Positions 1 through 5,945 of a stretch of 8,501 nucleotides of DNA are shown in pieces. The translations under genes were made by a program, and so were the position numbers. Under the pieces are notes generated by a model. That model was not told the origin of the DNA. It did no database searches and worked only from the letters and a program-made list of their open reading frames with translations. Within the stretch, counting starts at the first letter, position 1; every line of letters starts with the position of its first letter. Source of the DNA: Syntrophopropionicum sp964397525 (lineage in GTDB: Bacteria > Bacillota > Desulfotomaculia > Desulfotomaculales > Pelotomaculaceae); contig CAYNIY010000064.1 of NCBI GenBank assembly GCA_964397525.1, positions 1 to 8,501 of the forward strand, written 5' to 3'.

Positions 1-159
1 GTTGATGGGCATTACATTATTAATGGCTCGTCTTATCCCGGGGAAGCGGCAATATTATCTGAGAAAGGGAGCGTTTATATCCGGGACTCGCTGTTAAAGC
101 TTTTTGATGCTGGCATACAATATGAGAACAACCGTATCATCATTGAGAAAAACCTGTAG
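1..159 (+). CDS. C-terminal fragment of a probable stalk-domain (copper amine oxidase N-like) protein
   Basis: The reading frame is open from the first base and ends at TAG 157-159, leaving the last 52 residues of a longer protein. The tail has the pattern of the small repeated beta/alpha stalk domain that databases call the copper amine oxidase N-terminal-like domain: a run ending in AAILSEKGSVYIRDSLLKLF, then DAGIQYENN and a closing beta strand RIIIEKNL. This domain is common at the ends of secreted or cell-surface proteins in Clostridia and does not imply amine oxidase activity. The start, any signal peptide and any other domains lie outside the window, so the role of the whole protein cannot be stated. 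No clear terminator follows. The open frame is certain, and the domain name is a moderate-confidence recognition from pattern alone. Confidence 0.6.
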   Translation, partial: VDGHYIINGSSYPGEAAILSEKGSVYIRDSLLKLFDAGIQYENNRIIIEKNL

Positions 160-202
160 TTATTATAGAAAGCAGGATGGATGCTGTAATCATTGTGATG
201 TC

Positions 203-231
203 TTGACTTTTGCAGGGCCTTCGATGATAAT
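203..231 (+). promoter_or_regulatory. Promoter of the tRNA-Val gene
   Basis: A -35 box TTGACT (203-208) is separated by 17 bases from a -10 box GATAAT (226-231), each one mismatch from the sigma-A consensus. Predicted initiation around 237-239 would leave only a few bases before the mature tRNA 5' end at 242. This suits a single-gene tRNA transcript. Confidence 0.7.
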
Positions 232-241
232 ATATATTACT

Positions 242-316
242 GGGCGGGTAGTTCAGTGGGAGAACGCCTGCTTGACACGCAGGAGGTCGTTGGTTCGATA
301 CCAATCCCGCCCACCA
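242..316 (+). tRNA. tRNA-Val, anticodon GAC
   Basis: All arms fold in order. The acceptor GGGCGGG (242-248) pairs perfectly with CCCGCCC (306-312). The D stem is GTTC/GAAC. The anticodon stem CCTGC/GCAGG encloses the loop TTGACAC, giving anticodon GAC, which reads valine GUC and GUU codons. The variable loop has five bases, and the T arm GTTGG-TTCGATA-CCAAT contains one G-U pair. The discriminator is A313, and CCA is encoded at 314-316, as is usual in Firmicutes. The gene stands alone between its own promoter and a terminator. Confidence 0.97.
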
Positions 317-320
317 GTAA

Positions 321-358
321 AAACAAGCCCTCCGGCTCCCTGGAGGGCTTGTTTATGT
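321..358 (+). terminator. Bidirectional rho-independent terminator after tRNA-Val
   Basis: A 13-base arm (321-333) pairs perfectly with 342-354 around an 8-base loop. The stem core is GCCCTCC/GGAGGGC. On the plus strand the end of the stem supplies GTTT and is followed by a modest T-rich stretch. On the minus strand the stem is followed by TTTTTAC. It therefore can also end the convergent minus-strand gene whose stop is at 398. Confidence 0.85.
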
Positions 359-397
359 TCAATTTTATTCTTGGTAAACAGGGCCGTAAATTGCTTT

Positions 398-730
398 TCA
401 GCAGGCCACTGTATAATCAATGCTGCTTTCCCATTTGACCGAACCCAGATTGTTTACCAAGCCGCGCTCCTTCATTTTTGTCCAGAAAGGCAGGGCGCCT
501 TCACTGATCTCGTTGACAGATATATTTTTGTATAAGGGTCGGACGAGTTTTAAAGCGTTTTCTCCCAGCCCGTTTTTCTTAGTATTAAAACCTATGGTCA
601 GCACTCTCAAGTCAAAACTATCATTCTGCTTGAAGCCAATAATTCTCACCCCATCATTAAAGCTATATAATGTGGCGATCTTATCCCCGTATACAAATGT
701 GTTTTCGTTTACATTTCCGAGCCTTTCCAT
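398..730 (-). CDS. Hypothetical protein, 110 residues, unrecognised family
   Basis: ATG at 730 is preceded by a good Shine-Dalgarno run GAAGGGGG (746-739, eight bases of spacing), and an extended -10 promoter lies further upstream. This favours the gene over the 104-codon antisense frame at 420-734. I do not recognise the protein with confidence. It is soluble-looking, with no signal peptide or membrane segment. Alternating strands occupy roughly residues 12-50 (VYGDKIATLYSF, VRIIGFKQ, LRVLTIGF). The C-terminal part, about residues 72-97, ends in ISEGALPFWTKMKERGLV. The FW-x-KM phrase is reminiscent of the last strand-helix of GNAT-like acetyltransferase folds, but no acetyl-CoA P-loop is evident, so this is only a hint. 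The gene is AT-richer than its neighbours and is transcribed against them, which could mean recent acquisition. Confidence 0.65.
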   Translation of the reverse strand: MERLGNVNENTFVYGDKIATLYSFNDGVRIIGFKQNDSFDLRVLTIGFNTKKNGLGENALKLVRPLYKNISVNEISEGALPFWTKMKERGLVNNLGSVKWESSIDYTVAC

Positions 731-818
731 TTAAATATCCCCCTTCAATTTTCTGTTTGCAAAATCAAAGAGAAATGAAATAAAATTAAAACAGCACTTC
801 AGAATAGTTGTTACTAAA

Positions 819-849
819 ATTATACCATATAGATTAAATATTCTGATAA
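819..849 (-). promoter_or_regulatory. Extended -10 promoter for the minus-strand hypothetical gene
   Basis: Read on the minus strand, TGG followed by TATAAT (827 down to 819) gives a perfect extended -10 element. A partial -35 TTATCA (849 down to 844) sits 19 bases upstream of the hexamer. The spacing is long, but the TG extension can compensate. Initiation near 812 would give a leader of about 80 bases before the ATG at 730. Confidence 0.5.
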
Positions 850-913
850 GTAATTGTGAGATTATTTGAAAAATTCATCAATTATTAATTTAAAATTTTT
901 ATGAGGCCATTAA

Positions 914-2140
914 ATGTATGAATTAATTGTCATTGGCGGCGGTCCTGCAGGCATGCTGGGTGCAGCCACGGCAGGGAAAAACGGTTTGAAAGTAGCCCTG
1001 CTCGAAAAAAATGATACGCTTGGCAAAAAACTATACGTCACCGGCAGTGGCAGATGTAATGTCACCAACAGCGGCGTTATTGAAGATTTCCCAAAGAGCG
1101 TCATCACTAACGGTAAATTTATGTACAGCGCGTTTACAGCTTTCAGCAACCTGCAGTTGATTGATCTTATGGCTTCGCTGGGGGTAAGAGTGAAGGTTGA
1201 AAGGAACAACAGGGTTTTCCCCGCCAGCGACAGGTCTGCTGACATAGTTGGGGCGCTGCATAAGCACCTGCTGAAAAACCAGGTGGAAATCAGGCTGAAC
1301 ACATATGTCAGGGAGATATTAGTTAAAGAAGGCCAGGTATGCGGAGTTGTTTTAAAAGATGGCAGCCTTATAAAAAGCAGCAGGGCAATACTCGCTGTGG
1401 GAGGGACTTCCTACAGGCAGACCGGTTCGACCGGCGACGGGTACAGGATGGCAAAGAAACTCGGGCACAACATTGTAGAGCCGCGCCCGGCGCTGGTACC
1501 TTTAGTAACGGCTGAGAAATGGATTAAAGCCCTGCAGGGCATAGCATTAGAAGATGTTAGGGTCCAGGCGCTGACCGGCCGCAGGACCGCTGAGCAGCAA
1601 GGTGAGCTGCTGTTCACGCATTTTGGTTTGTCCGGCCCCGCCATTTTAAATCTGAGCAGCTATCTCAGCAGGCATTCAAAATTCCCGGTAAAAATCAGCA
1701 TTGACCTGCTGCCCCTGCCATCATTGGAGCAAGTGGAAGACACCCTGCGCAGCAGTTTAAAGCAAAACGGGGGCAGACACCTGAAAAATGCGTTAGGTAG
1801 CTTGCTGCCGCAAAAAATGTGCCCTGTTATTTTTGAAATAGCGGGCTTGGATCCACGGAAGCTGGTCAGCCAGGTCACCAGGGGGGATATAAACCTGTTG
1901 GCCAGGACCTTGAAAAGGTTGACTGTAACCGTTACCGGGACCCGTCCCCTAAACGAGGCCATCATTACCAGCGGGGGTATTGACACAAAAGAAATTAATT
2001 CTTCCACCCTGGAATCAAAAATTATCAAGGGTCTTTATTTTGCAGGTGAAGTTATTGACATCGATGCCCTGACCGGCGGGTACAATTTGCAGATCGCATT
2101 CTCCACCGGGTATTTGAGTGGATTAAGTGCCTCTTTATAG
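914..2140 (+). CDS. NAD(P)/FAD-dependent oxidoreductase, BaiN/HI0933 (aminoacetone oxidase-like) family
   Basis: This 408-residue protein has the full family length. A Rossmann FAD-binding loop VIGGGPAG lies at residues 6-13, and the acidic E31 that ends strand 2 is placed to hold the ribose. The family signature LYVTGSGRCNVTN spans 40-52. Near the C-terminus is ITSGGIDTKEIN, followed by LYFAGEVIDIDALTGGYNLQ from residue 374, the second FAD-contacting motif. Characterised relatives include the BaiN flavoprotein linked to bile-acid dehydroxylation and streptococcal aminoacetone oxidase. The substrate here cannot be read from sequence, and most homologues in Firmicutes are cytosolic proteins of unknown role. 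ATG 914 is chosen because TGAGG (902-906) lies seven bases upstream. No operon partner is evident: the upstream gene diverges and a strong promoter follows 13 bases after the stop. Confidence 0.92.
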   Translation: MYELIVIGGGPAGMLGAATAGKNGLKVALLEKNDTLGKKLYVTGSGRCNVTNSGVIEDFPKSVITNGKFMYSAFTAFSNLQLIDLMASLGVRVKVERNNRVFPASDRSADIVGALHKHLLKNQVEIRLNTYVREILVKEGQVCGVVLKDGSLIKSSRAILAVGGTSYRQTGSTGDGYRMAKKLGHNIVEPRPALVPLVTAEKWIKALQGIALEDVRVQALTGRRTAEQQGELLFTHFGLSGPAILNLSSYLSRHSKFPVKISIDLLPLPSLEQVEDTLRSSLKQNGGRHLKNALGSLLPQKMCPVIFEIAGLDPRKLVSQVTRGDINLLARTLKRLTVTVTGTRPLNEAIITSGGIDTKEINSSTLESKIIKGLYFAGEVIDIDALTGGYNLQIAFSTGYLSGLSASL

Positions 2141-2152
2141 CAGGTGGTTTTA

Positions 2153-2181
2153 TTGACAAAATCATGGTGTGTTAATATAAT
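2153..2181 (+). promoter_or_regulatory. Consensus sigma-A promoter for the thrS T-box leader
   Basis: A perfect TTGACA (2153-2158) is followed after exactly 17 bases by a perfect TATAAT (2176-2181). Initiation is expected near 2188, just upstream of the T-box stem I. It starts only 13 bases after the preceding stop codon. Such a strong promoter fits a transcript that is limited by attenuation rather than by initiation. Confidence 0.92.
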
Positions 2182-2187
2182 TACATC

Positions 2188-2447
2188 TGAAGTATATTGC
2201 TACAGGTGATGACAAGGACAAGTAAGTGCCATTCATTCCAATAGAGAGAAGGCGTCCTGGCTGAAAGCGCCTTCAGGTGCCGAAGGTACTGAAAACCACC
2301 TTGGAACTGCCGGCTGAAATGATCAGTAAGCCGCGCCGGGCGCAGACGTTAACTGCCGCGAGTGAGAAGGAACAGCTTTCTAAACAGGGTGGAACCGCGG
2401 GAATCCCGTCCCTGACTATTAATAGTCAGGGATGTTTTGTTTTTTGT
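2188..2447 (+). ncRNA. T-box riboswitch (threonine) controlling thrS
   Basis: This 5' leader senses uncharged tRNA-Thr. Stem I begins near GATGACAAGGACAAGTAAG and carries an AGAGAG-type distal segment around 2252-2258. The likely specifier codon is ACC at 2295-2297, within GAAAACCACC, which matches threonine anticodon GGU. The conserved T-box bulge TGGAACC (2390-2396) is flanked by CAGGG (2385-2389), which pairs with CCCTG (2410-2414), and by GCGGG, which pairs with CCCGT (2405-2409). Together these form the antiterminator. CCCTG is also the left foot of the terminator hairpin, so the two folds are mutually exclusive. UGGA in the bulge predicts a U discriminator base on the cognate tRNA. The specifier choice is inferred; a second ACC at 2298-2300 is an alternative register. 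Confidence 0.93.
2409..2447 (+). terminator. T-box attenuator terminator upstream of thrS
   Basis: Bases 2409-2432 form a perfect 24-base palindrome, TCCCTGACTAT and its complement around a central TA. They fold into a hairpin followed by TTTTGTTTTTT. The left arm overlaps the antiterminator, so this hairpin forms when tRNA-Thr is charged. Confidence 0.92.
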
Positions 2448-2470
2448 AACAGCATTTGATAAATCTGGTA

Positions 2471-2478
2471 AAGGGGTG
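2471..2478 (+). promoter_or_regulatory. Ribosome binding site that places the thrS start
   Basis: AAGGGGTG is the only purine-rich site after the attenuator. It lies seven bases before TTG 2486 but only one base before TTG 2480, and it is downstream of TTG 2456. It therefore supports 2486 as the start. Confidence 0.6.
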
Positions 2479-2485
2479 TTTGGAA

Positions 2486-4408
2486 TTGGGTGAGGTCAGT
2501 AAAATAAAAGTGACACTGCCGGATGGCAGCTGCAGGGAATATCCGGCAGGCATAGCCCTGCTGGATATTGCCAGGGATATCAGTCCCCGTTTAGCCAGGG
2601 AGGCGCTGGCGGCAAAAGTGGACGGCTGCCTGGTGGACCTGGGGCGTACCCTGGAAGGGGATGCCGCTGTTGCCTTTCTGACATTTGATGATGAAGAGGG
2701 CAGGCAGGTCTACCGGCACAGCACATCCCACGTTATGGCCCAGGCCGCCCAGAAGCTTTTTCCCGGCATCAAGCTGGCCATCGGCCCGGCCATAGCCGAC
2801 GGGTATTATTATGACTTTGACACCAGCGAGCCATTTGTGCCGGAAGACCTGGCCAAGATTGAAAAGGAAATGGAAGCCATTATCAAAGCCGACCAACCGT
2901 TTGAAAGGTCCGCGCTGTCCAGGCTGGAGGCGCTGGATATGTTTAAAAAAGCTGGCCAGGATTATAAGGTTGAATTAATTGAGGACTTACCGGAAGATGT
3001 GCCTCTTTCCATCTACCGGCAGGGTGATTTTGTTGACCTGTGCATGGGGCCGCATATACCCTCAACCGGGCGGCTGAAATCGGTTAAGCTGATGAGCGTC
3101 GCCGGCGCTTACTGGCGCGGCAGCGAGAAGAATAAGATGCTGCAGCGCATTTACGGCACTTCCTTTCCAAAAAAGTCGCTGCTGGATGAGCATCTCTTCC
3201 GGCTCGAGGAGGCCAAGCGACGTGACCACAGAAAGCTTGGCGCTGAGCTGGATCTGTTCAGCATCCAGGACGAGGGGCCTGGCTTCCCGTTTTTCCACCC
3301 CAAGGGAATGATCATCCGCAACGAGTTGGAAAAATACTGGCGGGAAGAACATAAAAAGCGGGGCTACCAGGAGATCCGCACGCCAATTATCCTGAGCCAG
3401 TCACTGTGGGAGCAGTCCGGCCATTGGGATCATTACCGGGAGAATATGTACTTCACCAAAATTGACGAGGGTGATTACGCGGTAAAACCGATGAACTGTC
3501 CTGGCGGCATCATGGTTTACAAAAGAAGGCCGCACAGCTACCGGGAACTGCCCATCCGTATGGGGGAGCTGGGGCTGGTACACCGGCACGAGCTCTCCGG
3601 CGTCCTGCACGGCCTGATGCGGGTGCGCTGCTTTACTCAGGATGACGCCCATATCTTTATGCTGCCTTCACAGGTAAAAGAAGAGATTATCGGCGTGATC
3701 AACCTGGAGGACGATTTATATAAGTTGTTTGGCTTCGATTACCACCTGGAACTCTCCACCAGGCCGGAAAACTCCACCGGTTCCGACGAGATCTGGGAGT
3801 TGGCCACCGCTGCGCTGCGGGACGCCCTGGATACAAAAGGGCTCAAATACAAGGTCAACGAGGGGGATGGAGCCTTCTACGGGCCCAAAATAGATTTTCA
3901 TTTAAAAGACTCCATCGGCCGCACCTGGCAGTGCGGCACCATCCAGCTGGACTTCGTGATGCCGGAGAAATTCGAACTGGCTTATGTAGGCGAGGACGGC
4001 CAGAAGCACCAGCCGGTGATGATCCACCGGGTGATATTCGGCAGTCTCGAGAGATTTATCGGTATTCTCATAGAGCACTTCGCGGGCGCCTTCCCGGCTT
4101 GGCTGGCGCCGGTGCAGGCCATCGTGATCCCCATTACCGACCGCCATGTACCATACGCCCAAGAGATAGAAGAAAGCCTGGATGAAAAAGGGATCAGGGT
4201 GGAGATCGACCCCCGGAATGAAAAGATTGGTTATAAAATCCGCGAGGCCCAAACCCAGAAGATACCATACATGATTGTCGTGGGAGACAAAGAGGCAGAG
4301 CAGGGTACAGTGGCTGTTCGTCATAGGGCACAGGGAGATCTGGGCACCATGCCGCTGGCAGAGTTTACAGAAAAACTGCTGGAGGAAATCAAGAGCAAGT
4401 CATATTAA
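2486..4408 (+). CDS. thrS: Threonyl-tRNA synthetase
   Basis: The enzyme activates threonine with ATP and charges tRNA-Thr in the cytosol. TTG 2486 is preferred, giving 640 residues and the usual N-terminus leading into KIKVTLPDGS. An in-frame TTG at 2456 would add ten residues but lacks a ribosome site. The domain order is complete. A TGS domain occupies about residues 6-65. The editing domain has HSTSH at 78-82 and a Cys/His pair in DLCMGPH (C186, H190). The class II catalytic core has the zinc ligand cysteine in MNCPGG (C338), a histidine in TQDDAHIF (H389, within motif 2), and a histidine in VMIHRVIFGS (H514) entering motif 3. The anticodon-binding domain runs from about 543 and includes GDKEAEQGTVAVRHR. 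All expected editing and zinc residues are present, so this is a full-length, editing-competent enzyme. It is controlled by the T-box leader directly upstream. Confidence 0.98.
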   Translation: MGEVSKIKVTLPDGSCREYPAGIALLDIARDISPRLAREALAAKVDGCLVDLGRTLEGDAAVAFLTFDDEEGRQVYRHSTSHVMAQAAQKLFPGIKLAIGPAIADGYYYDFDTSEPFVPEDLAKIEKEMEAIIKADQPFERSALSRLEALDMFKKAGQDYKVELIEDLPEDVPLSIYRQGDFVDLCMGPHIPSTGRLKSVKLMSVAGAYWRGSEKNKMLQRIYGTSFPKKSLLDEHLFRLEEAKRRDHRKLGAELDLFSIQDEGPGFPFFHPKGMIIRNELEKYWREEHKKRGYQEIRTPIILSQSLWEQSGHWDHYRENMYFTKIDEGDYAVKPMNCPGGIMVYKRRPHSYRELPIRMGELGLVHRHELSGVLHGLMRVRCFTQDDAHIFMLPSQVKEEIIGVINLEDDLYKLFGFDYHLELSTRPENSTGSDEIWELATAALRDALDTKGLKYKVNEGDGAFYGPKIDFHLKDSIGRTWQCGTIQLDFVMPEKFELAYVGEDGQKHQPVMIHRVIFGSLERFIGILIEHFAGAFPAWLAPVQAIVIPITDRHVPYAQEIEESLDEKGIRVEIDPRNEKIGYKIREAQTQKIPYMIVVGDKEAEQGTVAVRHRAQGDLGTMPLAEFTEKLLEEIKSKSY

Positions 4409-4495
4409 TCAGTACCGGTTAATACGACCTGCTCCTTAACTGGGGGCCGGCGGCGAAAATTGTATAAATGTTAGGGTGATGATAGAAGTAATTCC

Positions 4496-4524
4496 TTGAC
4501 TTGATGTGGTAAGTATGCTATAAT
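4496..4524 (+). promoter_or_regulatory. Strong promoter of the infC-rpmI-rplT operon
   Basis: TTGACT (4496-4501) is separated by 17 bases from a perfect TATAAT (4519-4524), with TGC just before the hexamer providing an extended -10. Initiation is expected near 4531. The bases between the thrS stop and this promoter hold only a weak hairpin without a T-tract. Confidence 0.9.
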
Positions 4525-4530
4525 TCCAAT

Positions 4531-4675
4531 TTGTAAATAACTAATATGTACAAGTAGAAGCCATCCGCTTCTCACCCTGCGACGCGTTTAAAATCCGCTG
4601 TCAGCATGGTATCTTTAAGTAAACTATAATGTTAGCTTTATTATAGCGGGTGGTTACACCCGCTTTTTGTTTTTC
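4531..4675 (+). ncRNA. L20-type leader RNA of the infC operon
   Basis: The untranslated leader between the infC promoter and gene has the location and parts of the Firmicute ribosomal L20 leader. A segment AAGTAGAAGCCATCCGCTTC at 4552-4571 forms a GAAG/CTTC hairpin. It is followed by CTCACCCTGCGACG, a central region, and an intrinsic terminator just before the ribosome site. In Bacillus, L20 binds such a leader, which mimics its 23S rRNA site, and promotes premature termination of its own operon. Assignment here rests on position, partial sequence resemblance and the terminator. CCGCT segments at 4565-4569 and 4595-4599 could each pair with AGCGG of the terminator (4645-4649), giving possible antiterminator folds. 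That pairing is inference. Confidence 0.8.
4645..4675 (+). terminator. Attenuator terminator in the infC leader
   Basis: AGCGGGTG (4645-4652) pairs with CACCCGCT (4657-4664) around the loop GTTA, and the stem is followed by TTTTGTTTTT. It stands nine bases before the infC ribosome site. It is immediately preceded by a competing AT-rich hairpin, CTATAAT (4624-4630) with ATTATAG (4640-4646), which shares two bases with the terminator stem. Confidence 0.88.
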
Positions 4676-4683
4676 ATTTTATT

Positions 4684-4693
4684 GGGGAGGTGA
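4684..4693 (+). promoter_or_regulatory. Ribosome binding site that fixes the infC start at AUC
   Basis: GGGGAGGTGA is close to a perfect complement of the 16S rRNA 3' end. Seven bases later is ATC (4701-4703). No ATG, GTG or TTG lies in frame at a usable distance downstream, and the in-frame GTG at 4650 lies inside the terminator hairpin, upstream of this site. Confidence 0.8.
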
Positions 4694-4700
4694 ACCTGTT

Positions 4701-5216
4701 ATCGCGAAAGATTTCCGTATTAACGAGGAGATCAGGGTCAGAGAAGTAAGACTTATTGACAGCGAAGGCGCACAGCTCGGCATCTTTGCTACGAAAGATG
4801 CCCTGCATTTGGCAGAGGAAAAACAGCTTGACCTGGTTGAGATCTCGCCCGCGGCCAAACCACCGGTATGTAAGATCATGGATTTTGGCAAATACAAGTA
4901 TGAACAGAGTAAGCGCGAAAAAGAAGCCAAAAAGAAGCAGAAGATCATCAGTGTAAAGGAAGTCAAGCTCCGCCCGAATATTGAGGATCATGATTTTGAA
5001 GTCAAGGCAAAAAACGCCACCAGGTTTTTAAAGGATGGCGACAAGGTCAAGGCTACAATAATCTTTCGCGGGCGGGAAATTGTCCACACTCAGCTGGGCC
5101 AGAAGCTGCTGAAGCGGCTGGCGGAGCATGTGCAGGAAATCTCGCTGGTAGAACGACAGCCCAAGCTGGAAGGTAAAAACATGATTATGATTTTATCACC
5201 GAAGCAGGACAACTAG
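4701..5216 (+). CDS. infC: Translation initiation factor IF-3, with probable AUC start codon
   Basis: IF3 binds the 30S subunit, prevents premature 50S joining and checks start-codon and initiator-tRNA pairing. The product is 171 residues, typical of the family. The N-terminal domain begins AKDFRINEEIRVREVRLI. A lysine-rich linker helix is visible as KYKYEQSKREKEAKKKQK. The C-terminal 30S-binding domain runs from VKEVKLRPNIEDHDFEVKAK through KVKATIIFRGREIVH to MIMILSPK. A start at GTG 4650 would add 17 residues unlike any IF3 and would initiate inside the leader terminator. ATC 4701, correctly spaced from a strong ribosome site, yields the standard N-terminus. Rare AUU or AUC starts are a known hallmark of infC and allow IF3 to repress its own translation. 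First gene of the operon, with rpmI 19 bases downstream. Confidence 0.96.
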   Translation: MAKDFRINEEIRVREVRLIDSEGAQLGIFATKDALHLAEEKQLDLVEISPAAKPPVCKIMDFGKYKYEQSKREKEAKKKQKIISVKEVKLRPNIEDHDFEVKAKNATRFLKDGDKVKATIIFRGREIVHTQLGQKLLKRLAEHVQEISLVERQPKLEGKNMIMILSPKQDN

Positions 5217-5223
5217 GAAGGAG
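5217..5223 (+). promoter_or_regulatory. Ribosome binding site for rpmI
   Basis: GAAGGAG follows the infC stop directly. It abuts TTG 5224 with no spacer, which is too close for initiation, and lies 12 bases before TTG 5236, which is somewhat long. The protein alignment favours 5236. Confidence 0.55.
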
Positions 5224-5235
5224 TTGCATTTTAAG

Positions 5236-5427
5236 TTGCCAAAGATTAAGACCCACCGCGGGGCTGCCAAACGCTTCAAAAAGACGGCCAGCGGCGAATT
5301 CAAGGGTTCTCACGCCTTTCACAGCCATATACTGGGAAAAAAAGACGCCAAGAGGAAACGGGGACTCCGCAAATCAACTATTGCCAGCGCGGCTGACACT
5401 AATCGCCTGAAGAGGCTATTGCCCTAG
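5236..5427 (+). CDS. rpmI: Large-subunit ribosomal protein L35 (bL35)
   Basis: This small, very basic protein of the 50S subunit has 63 residues from TTG 5236. It matches the family from the first residue, PKIKTHRGAAKRFKKTASGE, continues through the basic HILGKKDAKRKRGLRK segment, and ends in TNRLKRLLP. An in-frame TTG at 5224 would add four residues (reading MHFK) not seen in typical L35 proteins, and it touches the ribosome site. It sits between infC and rplT, the conserved order in bacteria. The likely control is co-transcription under the L20 leader, possibly with translational coupling to infC through the 19-base gap. Confidence 0.95.
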   Translation: MPKIKTHRGAAKRFKKTASGEFKGSHAFHSHILGKKDAKRKRGLRKSTIASAADTNRLKRLLP

Positions 5428-5457
5428 ATTAACCTGTCACATAAAGGAGGAATTAAC

Positions 5458-5811
5458 ATGCCACGGGCGAAAAGCAGTGTGGTTTCAAGAAATAGACACA
5501 GAAAAATACTTAAACTAGCCAAAGGATACCGGGGGGCTAAGAGTAAATTATTCCGTGTGGCCAACCAGCAGGTAATGAAGTCGCTGATATATGCATACCG
5601 CGACCGCAGGGTCAGAAAACGCGATTTTAGGAGACTCTGGATTGCCAGGATCAATGCTGCTGCCAGAATGAACGGGATCTCTTACAGTCGCCTGATGAAT
5701 GGTTTAAAACTGGCCGGTGTGGATATCAACCGCAAGATTTTGGCAGATATGGCCGTGAATGATTTCCCGGCTTTTGGGAAGTTGGTCGAGGTAGCCAAAG
5801 GAAAGCTTTAA
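5458..5811 (+). CDS. rplT: Large-subunit ribosomal protein L20 (bL20)
   Basis: L20 binds 23S rRNA early in 50S assembly and, in Firmicutes and Proteobacteria, represses its own operon. The 117-residue product has the expected length. It has the basic N-terminal extension PRAKSSVVSRNRHRKILKLA followed by KGYRGAKSKLFRVANQQVMK, then RRVRKRDFRRLWIARINAAA. The globular C-terminal RNA-binding domain includes NGISYSRLMNGLKLAGVDIN and RKILADMAVNDFPAF. ATG 5458 has an excellent AAAGGAGG (5443-5450) seven bases upstream. It is the last gene of the operon and is followed by two hairpins. It is the presumed ligand of the leader at 4531-4675. Confidence 0.98.
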   Translation: MPRAKSSVVSRNRHRKILKLAKGYRGAKSKLFRVANQQVMKSLIYAYRDRRVRKRDFRRLWIARINAAARMNGISYSRLMNGLKLAGVDINRKILADMAVNDFPAFGKLVEVAKGKL

Positions 5812-5816
5812 AGGAT

Positions 5817-5889
5817 AGGGTCATATCCTTAACTTGTCTGGCATATAACTGAAGTAATTAGTTAATAAGTTAAGGGCCTGACCCTTTAT
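5817..5889 (+). repeat. Long imperfect inverted repeat after rplT
   Basis: AGGGTCA (5817-5823) pairs with TGACCCT (5879-5885), and CCTTAACTT (5827-5835) pairs with AAGTTAAGG (5867-5875). A three-base internal loop separates the two stem segments, and the apical loop is 31 bases. The right arm is followed by TTATTTT, so it may act as a first terminator or processing hairpin. Its size and symmetry also resemble a small REP- or MITE-like element. One copy is visible in the window, so this cannot be decided here. Confidence 0.7.
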
Positions 5890-5894
5890 TTTGC

Positions 5895-5920
5895 AGCATG
5901 GTGAAGAACCATGCTTTTTA
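5895..5920 (+). terminator. Rho-independent terminator of the infC operon
   Basis: AGCATGGT pairs with ACCATGCT around the loop GAAGA (5903-5907), followed by TTTTAATT. The stem is compact and the T-tract correctly placed, about 85 bases after the rplT stop and 26 bases before the next gene. Confidence 0.88.
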
Positions 5921-5945
5921 ATTATTTATAAGGTGGGGAGAAAAG

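Noticed and set aside
242..316. tRNA-Val as an integration site with a duplicated 3' end
   Set aside because: I found no second copy of the tRNA 3' segment in the window and no integrase.
420..734. 104-codon plus-strand frame opposite the minus-strand hypothetical gene
   Set aside because: It has no ribosome site or promoter in the right place, while the opposite strand has both plus a terminator.
867..895. Promoter for the flavoprotein gene (TTGAAA, 17 bases, TTTAAA)
   Set aside because: The region is so AT-rich that several partial matches occur; none stands out enough to annotate.
4416..4444. Terminator after thrS from CCGGTTAA and TTAACTGG
   Set aside because: The pairing needs a wobble, the loop is long and there is no T-tract. 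It is not a convincing intrinsic terminator.
4625..4630. Second TATAAT in the infC leader as an internal promoter
   Set aside because: No acceptable -35 hexamer lies 16-19 bases upstream, and the sequence is better explained as one arm of the CTATAAT/ATTATAG hairpin.
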